Shown piece after piece: positions 1-5,047 of a stretch of DNA of 5,073 nucleotides. Both the position numbers and the translations under genes were made by a program. The notes beneath the pieces are model-generated. The model was not told the origin of the DNA, did no database searches, and saw only the letters and a program-made list of their open reading frames with translations. Origin of the DNA: VRUE01 sp036525295 (GTDB lineage Bacteria; Actinomycetota; Thermoleophilia; Solirubrobacterales; 70-9). How positions within the stretch are numbered: position 1 is the first letter of the stretch; every line of letters starts with the position of its first letter. The stretch spans positions 1 to 5,073 of the forward strand of contig DATDAQ010000144.1 of NCBI GenBank assembly GCA_036525295.1, in the 5' to 3' direction.

Positions 1-34
1 GGAGCCGCGCTTGAGTGTTTTGGGGAGGGCACCC
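1..34. repeat. Left-end copy of palindromic end repeat
   Basis: Bases 1-13 (GGAGCCGCGCTTG) recur in the same orientation as the last 13 bases of the window (5061-5073). Bases 17-34 (GTTTTGGGGAGGGCACCC) are the reverse complement of 5034-5052 apart from one missing G. The two ends therefore share both a short direct repeat and an 18/19-base inverted repeat. The segment lies just downstream of the minus-strand dehydrogenase gene, as the right-end copy lies just downstream of the plus-strand oxidoreductase gene. It could be half of one palindrome split by linearising a circle, or one copy of a dispersed element at which assembly stopped. Confidence 0.7.
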
Positions 35-43
35 GCCATCCCC
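22..43 (-). terminator. GC-rich hairpin after the 3-hydroxyacyl-CoA dehydrogenase gene
   Basis: Read on the minus strand, GGGGATGGC, loop GGGT, and GCCCTCCCC form a 9-position stem with a single T:C mismatch. It starts 15 bases after the TAG stop at 61-59. No U tract follows; the next bases are AAAAC. Hairpins without a U tract are common candidate terminators or 3'-end stabilisers in high-GC actinobacteria, so the role is inferred from structure and position only. The right-end hairpin at 5020-5047 has the same build. Confidence 0.45.
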
Positions 44-58
44 CCCACGCCGGGGCTT

Positions 59-883
59 CTAGTCGTAGCTGTAGAAGCCGGCGCCGCTCTTGCGGCCCAG
101 TTTGCCTTCGCCCGCCATCTTGATCAGGAGCTGAGGGGGTCTCTGGTACTCCTCGTTGGAGGCGGCGTAGAGGGCGTCGCCGATCGCCTTGCAGACGTCG
201 AGGCCGACGAAGTCGAGCAGGGCCAGCGGCCCCATCGGGTGGCCGGCACCGAGCTTCATGCAGGTGTCGACCTCACCGGCCTCCATGCCGGTCTGTTCCA
301 TGAAGCGGACGGCGTCGAAGAGGTAGGGGAAGAGCAGGCGGTTGACGACGAAGCCGGCTAGATCGGGAACCTCGACCGCCGTCTTGCCCAGCGCCGCGCA
401 CCAGGCGAGCGCTCTCTCGCGAGCGTCCCCGGCACCGTCTGGGAAGCAGACCTCGACCAGCTTCATCCGCGGCACAGGGTTGAAGACATGCAGCCCAAAG
501 AGCTTGCCGTCGATCCCGCCGGCTTTGGCGATCTCGGCGATGCTGAGCGAGGAGGTCGTGGTCGCGAGCGCCGCCTTGGGGCAGGCCTTCGCGATCGTCG
601 AGAGGAGCTCGCCCTTCGGCGCGACCTCCTCGACGATCGCCTCGACGACGACGTCGCAGTCGGCGAGGTCGGCCGGGTCGGTCGTTACCCGCAGCCGCGA
701 CGGCTCGGCCCCCTCGATCTTGGCGCAGGCGGCGACCACTTTCTCCTCGGCACGCCAGGCCGAAGCCTCGCTGCGTGCCAGCAGAATCGTGTCGGCGGTG
801 GTGGTGGAAACGGCAGCTAGGCCCGTGGCGATGGCTCCGCTGCCGGCAATTCCCGGACTTTCGTACCCCTGGCTCGCGTTCAT
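59..883 (-). CDS. 3-hydroxyacyl-CoA dehydrogenase (3-hydroxybutyryl-CoA dehydrogenase family), possibly NADP-dependent
   Basis: A 274-residue cytosolic enzyme expected to interconvert (S)-3-hydroxyacyl-CoA and 3-ketoacyl-CoA in beta-oxidation or a related pathway. The N-terminal Rossmann domain has GSGAIATG at residues 14-21. The C-terminal domain has GHPMGPLALLDFVGLD (215-230) and ends in the family signature GKLGRKSGAGFYSYD (260-274). Catalytic residues by family comparison are Ser111 or Ser112 in TTTSSLSI, His132 in LHVFNP, Glu144 in LVEV and Asn181 in VVNRLL. The length is a little below the usual 280-290. Start ATG 883 is preferred because AGGAA lies 7 bases upstream; an in-frame ATG at 940 would add 19 unrelated residues. 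Two oddities bear on the cofactor: the dinucleotide fingerprint is GxGxxA, not GxGxxG, and Arg37 stands where NAD-type members have Asp or Glu. The gene is divergent from the rest of the window. Confidence 0.92.
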   Translation of the reverse strand: MNASQGYESPGIAGSGAIATGLAAVSTTTADTILLARSEASAWRAEEKVVAACAKIEGAEPSRLRVTTDPADLADCDVVVEAIVEEVAPKGELLSTIAKACPKAALATTTSSLSIAEIAKAGGIDGKLFGLHVFNPVPRMKLVEVCFPDGAGDARERALAWCAALGKTAVEVPDLAGFVVNRLLFPYLFDAVRFMEQTGMEAGEVDTCMKLGAGHPMGPLALLDFVGLDVCKAIGDALYAASNEEYQRPPQLLIKMAGEGKLGRKSGAGFYSYD

Positions 884-995
884 TGGCGGGTTCCTATCAC
901 GACAACCTCGATGTGGGCGGCCCGACCAAGGACTCGGCACATCTCGGCAAAAGCATGTAACTTTCTTAATCAGTCAAGGTGATTGGAGGATCACG
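884..995. promoter_or_regulatory. Divergent intergenic region with an AT-richer promoter candidate
   Basis: This 112-base gap separates divergent genes, so promoters for both should lie here. Bases 951-975 are clearly richer in A and T than their surroundings. On the plus strand TAACTT (958-963) fits a TANNNT -10 element and would give a leader of roughly 25 bases for the lipoprotein gene; no good -35 element is paired with it. That gene has a strong ribosome-binding site, GGAGGA at 985-990, 5 bases before ATG 996. On the minus strand TTGACT (977-972) resembles a -35 element but has no convincing -10 partner. The minus-strand gene has AGGAA 7 bases before ATG 883. Promoter positions are tentative. 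Confidence 0.4.
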
Positions 996-1475
996 ATGCG
1001 TGGTTGGAGGGCGATTTTGGTGCTGGCCGGGGCGCTGGCGGTTGCGGTGATTGGGATCGGGTGCGGCGGCGATGGCAGCACTCAGGTCACGGCTTCGGCT
1101 GACGTCGAGAAGCCGACCTACATCAAGAAAGCCGACGCGGTCTGCAAACAGGCCAACATTCGCATCGAAGATGGCTGGGAAGACTTCGTCAAGAGCAGGG
1201 GCGGCGACCCGACCAAAGCGTTCGAAGGCGAAGGGGCCGAAGACGACTTCGCGACCACGGTGGTGCTCCCCGGGAAGCAGTGGCAGGTGGACGAGATGGC
1301 GAAACTGGCGGCTCCCGAGTCCGACCAAGGGGAAGTCGAAGCCATCCTGGCGGCCTACCAGGAAGGCATCGACGTCGGCGAGGATGACCCCAGTGCGGTG
1401 ATGTCTTCCCAGGGGGTCTTCAAATACGCCGCCAAAACCGCCGAAAACTACGGTCTCCGCGAATGCCGCTGGTAG
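996..1475 (+). CDS. Small predicted lipoprotein of unknown function
   Basis: A 159-residue exported protein. Residues 1-23 form a lipoprotein-type signal: basic start (MRGWR), hydrophobic core (AILVLAGALAVAVIGIG) and Cys23, followed by GGDGS. The lipobox GIGC is imperfect because Gly20 sits at -3, where Leu, Val or Ile is usual. The mature part is acidic, probably helical, and has two further cysteines: Cys50 in KKADAVCKQAN and Cys157 in YGLRECRW at the extreme C-terminus. These could form a disulfide bridging the two ends of the domain. Short actinobacterial lipoproteins with an early ADAxC and a terminal YGLxxC are familiar to me as uncharacterised proteins; I know no function for them. The start is set by GGAGGA 5 bases upstream. 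The open frame extends much further upstream, but only antisense to the dehydrogenase gene. Nothing ties this protein to the acyl-CoA genes. Confidence 0.8.
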   Translation: MRGWRAILVLAGALAVAVIGIGCGGDGSTQVTASADVEKPTYIKKADAVCKQANIRIEDGWEDFVKSRGGDPTKAFEGEGAEDDFATTVVLPGKQWQVDEMAKLAAPESDQGEVEAILAAYQEGIDVGEDDPSAVMSSQGVFKYAAKTAENYGLRECRW

Positions 1476-1513
1476 GTCGAGGCATCGGGTTGAGCTGAGG
1501 AGCGTTGTTGGTC

Positions 1514-1537
1514 CCGGCTGGCCAGCTGGCCAGCCGG
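1514..1537. repeat. Perfect 24-base palindrome upstream of the acyl-CoA dehydrogenase genes
   Basis: CCGGCTGGCCAG (1514-1525) is followed directly by its exact reverse complement (1526-1537), without mismatch or spacer. Internally it holds two copies of GCTGGCCA in tandem. It lies 38 bases after the lipoprotein stop and 19 bases before ATG 1557. If TATGCT at 1542-1547 is the -10 element, the palindrome covers the -35 position and most of the spacer, which suits an operator for a dimeric repressor. Read as RNA it could fold into a stem of about 10 pairs with loop AGCT, so a terminator for the lipoprotein gene is an alternative, although no U tract follows. Confidence 0.7.
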
Positions 1538-1541
1538 CCGC

Positions 1542-1547
1542 TATGCT
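1542..1547 (+). promoter_or_regulatory. Candidate -10 element for a leaderless transcript
   Basis: TATGCT matches the actinobacterial TANNNT -10 pattern and ends 9 bases before the A of ATG 1557. That distance would place transcription initiation at or within a few bases of the start codon. The bases between (CCCCGCCCG) contain no Shine-Dalgarno-like sequence, and the next 15 bases upstream have none either. Leaderless mRNAs with this arrangement are well known in actinobacteria. No recognisable -35 element is seen; that position falls inside the palindrome. The call is inferred from spacing and pattern only. Confidence 0.45.
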
Positions 1548-1556
1548 CCCCGCCCG

Positions 1557-2735
1557 ATGGACCTGACTCTCTCGCCCTCCGAGCAGCAGTTCCGCGAAGA
1601 GGTTCGCGACTGGATCGAAGCGAACCATCCCGGCCCCGAGCCGGAAGCGGGTCTGGAGGAGGTGATGTCCTTCCGCCGCGAGTGGCAGCAGAAGATGCAC
1701 GCCGCCGGCTGGGCGGGCATCTCGTGGCCGAAGGAGTACGGCGGCCGTGGCGCCACCATGATCGAGCAGGCGATCTTCGTCGGTGAGGCTTCACGGCTGG
1801 AGGCGCCCAGCCCCGCCAACGTCCTCGGCTTGGCGATGGGCGGTCCCGTCGTCATCGCTCACGGGACCGACGCGCAGAAGCAGCGCTACCTCGAGCCGAT
1901 CCTTACCGCCGAGGAGATCTGGTGCCAGGGCTTCTCCGAGCCGGAGTCGGGCTCCGACCTGGCTTCGCTAAAGACGCGGGCCGTCAAGGACGGCGACGAA
2001 TGGGTCGTCACCGGGCAGAAGGTCTGGACCACGTTTGCCCAGTACGCCAAGTGGTGCATGCTCGTCGCCCGAACAGACCCCGACGCCCCCAAGCACAAGG
2101 GGCTCACCTACTTCTTGATGGACATGGAGCAACCCGGGGTCGAGGCCAAGCCCCTGGTGCAGATCACTGGCGAGGGCGAGTTCAACGAGGTCTTCATCGA
2201 GGAGGCGCGCATCCCCGACGAGAACGTCATCGGCGAGGTCGGCGATGGCTGGTCGGTGGCGATCACGACTCTGATGAACGAGCGTGCGGGGCTTGCCTTC
2301 GGCGCCATCGCCCAGGTCGCCAACGGCCTCAAGCGGCTCGGCGCGCTGGCGGCTGAGACCCGGACGAACGGCGGCGTTGCCGCCGAGGACCCGGTGATCC
2401 GCCAGCGGCTGGCGCAGCTCTACATCGAGGCGGAGACGATGCGCCTGAACGCCTACCGCGGCCTTACCAAGACGATGCAGTCGGGGATTCCGGGCCCCGA
2501 GGGCTCGCTGGGCAAGTGGCAGTGGGCCGACATCAACCAGCGCATGGCCGAGCTCGCGCTCGACATCGAGGGCGCATACGCGCCGCTGGCGCGCGGCGAC
2601 GAGCACGCGATCGCCGGGGGTGCCTGGCAGTACAGCTTCCTCCGCTCCCGTGCCAACTCGATCGAGGGCGGTACCACCGACATCCTCAAGAACATCATCG
2701 CCGAGCGAGTGCTCGGCCTCCCCAAGATGAGATGA
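1557..2735 (+). CDS. Acyl-CoA dehydrogenase, glutamate-bearing subunit (FadE26/FadE29-like)
   Basis: A 392-residue flavoprotein expected to introduce the alpha,beta double bond into an acyl-CoA thioester. Domains follow the family order: N-terminal helices (about 1-115, with WPKEYGGRG at 57-65), middle beta domain (about 120-225, with QGFSEPESGSDLASLKT at 124-140 and GQKVWTT at 153-159), and C-terminal helices (about 230-392). Two glutamates occupy known catalytic-base positions: Glu242 in MNERAG, matching the isovaleryl-CoA dehydrogenase and ChsE4-type site, and Glu370 in SIEGGTTDI, matching the medium-chain enzyme site. The tail ILKNIIAERVLGLPK is typical. The RxxFG and QxxGGxG segments that contact the FAD of a partner subunit are missing (IEGAYAPL replaces the latter). 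The next dehydrogenase gene has both, which suggests an obligate heteromer. ATG 1557 is supported by the usual start MDLTLSPSEQQFR; it lacks a ribosome-binding site and looks leaderless. Substrate unknown. Confidence 0.93.
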   Translation: MDLTLSPSEQQFREEVRDWIEANHPGPEPEAGLEEVMSFRREWQQKMHAAGWAGISWPKEYGGRGATMIEQAIFVGEASRLEAPSPANVLGLAMGGPVVIAHGTDAQKQRYLEPILTAEEIWCQGFSEPESGSDLASLKTRAVKDGDEWVVTGQKVWTTFAQYAKWCMLVARTDPDAPKHKGLTYFLMDMEQPGVEAKPLVQITGEGEFNEVFIEEARIPDENVIGEVGDGWSVAITTLMNERAGLAFGAIAQVANGLKRLGALAAETRTNGGVAAEDPVIRQRLAQLYIEAETMRLNAYRGLTKTMQSGIPGPEGSLGKWQWADINQRMAELALDIEGAYAPLARGDEHAIAGGAWQYSFLRSRANSIEGGTTDILKNIIAERVLGLPKMR

Positions 2736-2845
2736 GTATGCGAGAGATGACCACCCGCCCGCGGCGGACGCGTGAGCAAGGACGCGAGATCGCCGGTGAT
2801 TGTGAGCGCGTTCTTGCGGAAGCCGAGTACGCGGGCGGAATTTGA
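2732..2845 (+). CDS. Possible 37-codon ORF bridging the two dehydrogenase genes
   Basis: ATG 2732 overlaps the TGA stop of the upstream dehydrogenase gene (2733-2735) as ATGA, and its own TGA at 2843-2845 ends one base before ATG 2847 of the next gene. The peptide starts MSMREMTTRPRRTREQ and ends AEAEYAGGI. It is rich in Arg and Glu, and I recognise no family. By my count about 65% of its third codon positions are G or C, lower than expected of its neighbours, which weakens the case for a selected protein. Its likelier value is mechanical: translating it would carry ribosomes from one subunit gene to the other. It may also be chance or a decayed gene. Confidence 0.25.
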   Translation: MSMREMTTRPRRTREQGREIAGDCERVLAEAEYAGGI

Positions 2846-2846
2846 C

Positions 2847-3971
2847 ATGTACTTCGACCTCACTGACGAGCAGCAGGCGATCAAGTCGACTGCGCACGAC
2901 TTCCTCGCCGCCCGCTACAAGAGCGAGCGGATCCGCGAGCTGGCTGAGAGTGAGAACGGCTTCGAGCAGTCCGACTGGGAAGAGATGGCCGAGCTGGGTT
3001 GGCCCGGCCTGGCTCTGCCCGAGGAGTGGGGCGGGCAGGGACTCGGCATCGTCGAGCTCGCCGTCCTCTTCGAGGAGATGGGCTACTCGCTCGCCCCCTC
3101 GCCGCTCTTCTCCAACACGATCGCCGGCCTCGCGCTGGCCCACGGCGGATCGGACGACCAGCGCGAGCGCTTCCTGCGGCCGCTCGCCACGGGCCAGCTG
3201 CGCGGTACCCCGGCGCTCTGGGACGCCGGCTCTCCCGCGACCGTTGGCGAGTTCACGATGGAGGCACGCGCCGATGGCGACGGGGTCGTCCTCGACGGCG
3301 AGAAGGTGCTGGTGATGGACGCCGCGGCCGCGGACTTCCTTCTCGTGGCCACCGCAGACGGACACCGGCACGTGGTCGAGCGCGGTGCGCCGGGCGTGAC
3401 GGTTGCGCCTGCGACGTCGATCGACCTCACCCGCCGTCTCTCCTCGGTTCGCTTCGAGGGAGTTCGCGTCGCTCCCGAGAACTCGCTTCCCGGGAGCACC
3501 GATGAATACTTTCCGGTCTTCCATCGTGTCTGCGTGGCTCTCGCCGCGGAGTCGACCGGGATCGCGCAGCGGACGATGGAGATGGCTGTCGAGTACGCCA
3601 AGGACCGCCAGCAGTTCGGGCGTCCGATCGGCTCCTACCAGGCGGTCTCGCACCGCTGTGCGCAAATGCTGCTCGAGACCGAGAACGCGCGCTCGGCCGT
3701 CTACGGAGCCGCCTGGGCGGCCGATGCCGAGCCAGAGTCGCTGCCCATGGCTGCATCGATGGCGAAGGCCTATGCATCCGACGCGGGCTGGCGGGTGCCC
3801 GACGCCTCGCTCCAGGTTCACGGCGGGATCGGCTTCACCTGGGAGCACGACTTGCACTTCTTCCTCAAGCGCGGCAAGGCCAACGCGGCGATGTTCGGCG
3901 ATGCCAAGTGGCATCGCGAGCGGGTCGCCGACGCGGTGCTGAGCGCGGCCGGCGAACCGGTCTCAGTCTGA
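2847..3971 (+). CDS. Acyl-CoA dehydrogenase, partner subunit lacking a catalytic glutamate (FadE27/FadE28-like)
   Basis: A 374-residue acyl-CoA dehydrogenase homologue. The N-terminal domain starts MYFDLTDEQQAIK and has ALPEEWGGQGLG at 56-67. The C-terminal domain has the FAD-contact motif YAKDRQQFGRPIGSYQAVSH (250-269) and QVHGGIGFTWEHDLHFFLKR (323-342). The middle domain lacks FSEPxxGSD (GTPALWDAGSP at 120-130 stands there). No glutamate occupies either usual base position: the helix after VCVALAAES has none at the isovaleryl-type site, and ANAAMFGD replaces the YEGT-type motif. Alone it is probably inactive; it supplies what the upstream subunit lacks, as in alpha2-beta2 dehydrogenases. 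ATG 2847 is chosen because the family usually begins M-x-F-x-L-T-x-E-Q; only a weak GGA lies 7 bases upstream, and an in-frame GTG at 2772 would add 25 unlikely residues. The gene lies 111 bases after its partner and 6 before the next gene, so co-transcription is likely. Confidence 0.92.
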   Translation: MYFDLTDEQQAIKSTAHDFLAARYKSERIRELAESENGFEQSDWEEMAELGWPGLALPEEWGGQGLGIVELAVLFEEMGYSLAPSPLFSNTIAGLALAHGGSDDQRERFLRPLATGQLRGTPALWDAGSPATVGEFTMEARADGDGVVLDGEKVLVMDAAAADFLLVATADGHRHVVERGAPGVTVAPATSIDLTRRLSSVRFEGVRVAPENSLPGSTDEYFPVFHRVCVALAAESTGIAQRTMEMAVEYAKDRQQFGRPIGSYQAVSHRCAQMLLETENARSAVYGAAWAADAEPESLPMAASMAKAYASDAGWRVPDASLQVHGGIGFTWEHDLHFFLKRGKANAAMFGDAKWHRERVADAVLSAAGEPVSV

Positions 3972-3977
3972 GGTCGC

Positions 3978-5006
3978 GTGGGCGCGCTCGACCGCATCTC
4001 CGTCGCCGCGATCGGGATTTCGGTCGCCGACCTGGAGGCAGAGGCGAAGCGCGCCGAGGCCGCGGGGGTCGAGTGCGTCTGGGCACCCGAGCTCTTCCGC
4101 TCCTCGGTCACGCAGGCGGCCTACCTGGCGGGTCGCACCGAGAAGATCGACGTCGCCACCGGAATCGCCTGGGCTTTCACGCGCAGCCCCTTCATCCTCG
4201 CGGTCAGCGCCCTCGATATCGACGAGATGTCGGGCGGCCGCTTCCGCCTTGGCCTCGGCTCGGGCGTCAAACGCCTGAACGAGACCTGGCACAACGCCGA
4301 GTACGGCCGGCCGGCCCCACACCTGCGCGAGGCGATCGAGGCGACCCGGCAGATCATGCAGCAGGCCGGCAAGGGCGAGCCGATCCGCTACGAGGGTTCC
4401 TACTACGACATCGACATCAAGGGCTGGATCCGGCCGCACCCGGCGCCGCGCGAGTCGGTGCCGATCTACACGGCCGGGATTCAGAGCGGGATGTGCCGGA
4501 TGGCGGGTGACGTCGCCGACGGGTTGATCGGGCACCCGATCCAGAGCCTGCGTTGGATCGACGAGGTCGTGGTCAGCTCCTTCGAGGAGGGTCTGAGCCG
4601 CTCGGGCCGCGAGCGCTCGAGCTTCGACTACCTGCCCACGGTCTGCTGCGCGATCGACGACGACGAGGCGCGGGCGATCGACATGGCACGGCGCACGATC
4701 TCCTTCTACGCCACGGTCAAGACCTACATGCCGCTCTGGGAGCTGCACGGCTTTGCTGACAACGCGGTCGCGGCCGGGGAGGCCTTTCGCCGCGGCGATC
4801 TCGCTGGCGTCCCTGCGGCGATCTGCGACGAGATGGTCGAGGCCTACTGCGCCGCCGGACCCCTCGACAAGGTGCGCGCCCGGGTCGAAGCAACCGCCGA
4901 GCGCGCCGACGGCCTCTTCCTCACGCCGCCCACGTACTTCATCTCTCCCGAAGAGCTCTCAGAGTTCCAGAACCGCATCATCGACGCCTTCGGGCCCGCA
5001 GCCTGA
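3978..5006 (+). CDS. LLM-class (luciferase-like) flavin- or F420-dependent oxidoreductase
   Basis: A 342-residue cytosolic oxidoreductase with the luciferase-like TIM-barrel pattern. Strand 1 is ISVAAIGIS (7-15), followed by AEAAGVECVWAPEL (26-39), TEKIDVATGIAWAFTRSP (54-71), the family core ALDIDEMSGGRFRLGLGSG (78-96), AEYGRPAPHLREAIE (107-121), and GDVADGLIGHP (177-187). The tail GPLDKVRARVEATAERADGLFLTPP (294-318) is also typical. The family includes FMN monooxygenases and F420-dependent dehydrogenases; sequence alone does not settle the cofactor or substrate. GTG 3978 is used because it gives the usual N-terminus directly before strand 1; GAGG at 3970-3973, overlapping the upstream TGA, is a close ribosome-binding site. 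The 6-base gap to the dehydrogenase gene indicates one transcript and probably one pathway. The length is normal and the gene is intact. Confidence 0.88.
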   Translation: MGALDRISVAAIGISVADLEAEAKRAEAAGVECVWAPELFRSSVTQAAYLAGRTEKIDVATGIAWAFTRSPFILAVSALDIDEMSGGRFRLGLGSGVKRLNETWHNAEYGRPAPHLREAIEATRQIMQQAGKGEPIRYEGSYYDIDIKGWIRPHPAPRESVPIYTAGIQSGMCRMAGDVADGLIGHPIQSLRWIDEVVVSSFEEGLSRSGRERSSFDYLPTVCCAIDDDEARAIDMARRTISFYATVKTYMPLWELHGFADNAVAAGEAFRRGDLAGVPAAICDEMVEAYCAAGPLDKVRARVEATAERADGLFLTPPTYFISPEELSEFQNRIIDAFGPAA

Positions 5007-5019
5007 TTTCTTAGTGGGT

Positions 5020-5047
5020 GGGGTGGGGCTGTCGGGTGCCCCTCCCC
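5020..5047 (+). terminator. GC-rich hairpin after the LLM oxidoreductase gene
   Basis: GGGGTGGGGC (5020-5029), loop TGTCGGGT, and GCCCCTCCCC (5038-5047) form a 10-position stem with one T:T mismatch, beginning 13 bases after the TGA stop. AAAAC follows rather than a U tract. Position and stability make it a candidate terminator for the plus-strand operon. The left-end hairpin at 22-43, downstream of the minus-strand gene, has the same arrangement: a G-rich arm, a loop ending GGGT, a C-rich arm, then AAAAC. Confidence 0.5.

Noticed and set aside
884..940. Start of the 3-hydroxyacyl-CoA dehydrogenase at ATG 940, adding 19 residues
   Set aside because: The added residues are Arg- and Pro-rich and unlike the family. 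ATG 883 has AGGAA at good spacing and puts the Rossmann strand at the usual distance from the N-terminus.
342..995. In-frame extension of the lipoprotein frame upstream to 342, which would make a 377-residue protein
   Set aside because: The extension is antisense to the 3-hydroxyacyl-CoA dehydrogenase gene and has no family match. A strong ribosome-binding site and a signal peptide mark ATG 996 as the start.
1514..1537. CRISPR or mobile-element end as an explanation for the palindrome
   Set aside because: There is only one copy in the window, with no spacers, no transposase and no target-site duplication seen. An operator or terminator is simpler.
966..1700. A 244-codon minus-strand frame opposite the lipoprotein gene and the start of the first dehydrogenase gene
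   Set aside because: There is no recognisable domain, and it crosses the intergenic palindrome and two well-supported plus-strand starts, which is typical of a shadow frame.
2772..2846. GTG 2772 as start of the second acyl-CoA dehydrogenase
   Set aside because: It would add 25 residues ahead of the usual family start. It is not excluded, because third codon positions in the stretch are GC-rich, but family alignment favours ATG 2847.
1968..3914. A 648-codon minus-strand open frame opposite both acyl-CoA dehydrogenase genes
   Set aside because: It is a GC-rich antisense shadow. Its translation is Arg-, Gly- and Leu-rich with no recognisable domain, while the plus strand encodes two clear family members over the same bases.
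3963..4748. A 261-codon minus-strand frame opposite the LLM oxidoreductase gene
   Set aside because: Low-complexity Arg-, Asp- and Leu-rich translation with no family signal, opposite a clearly coding gene.
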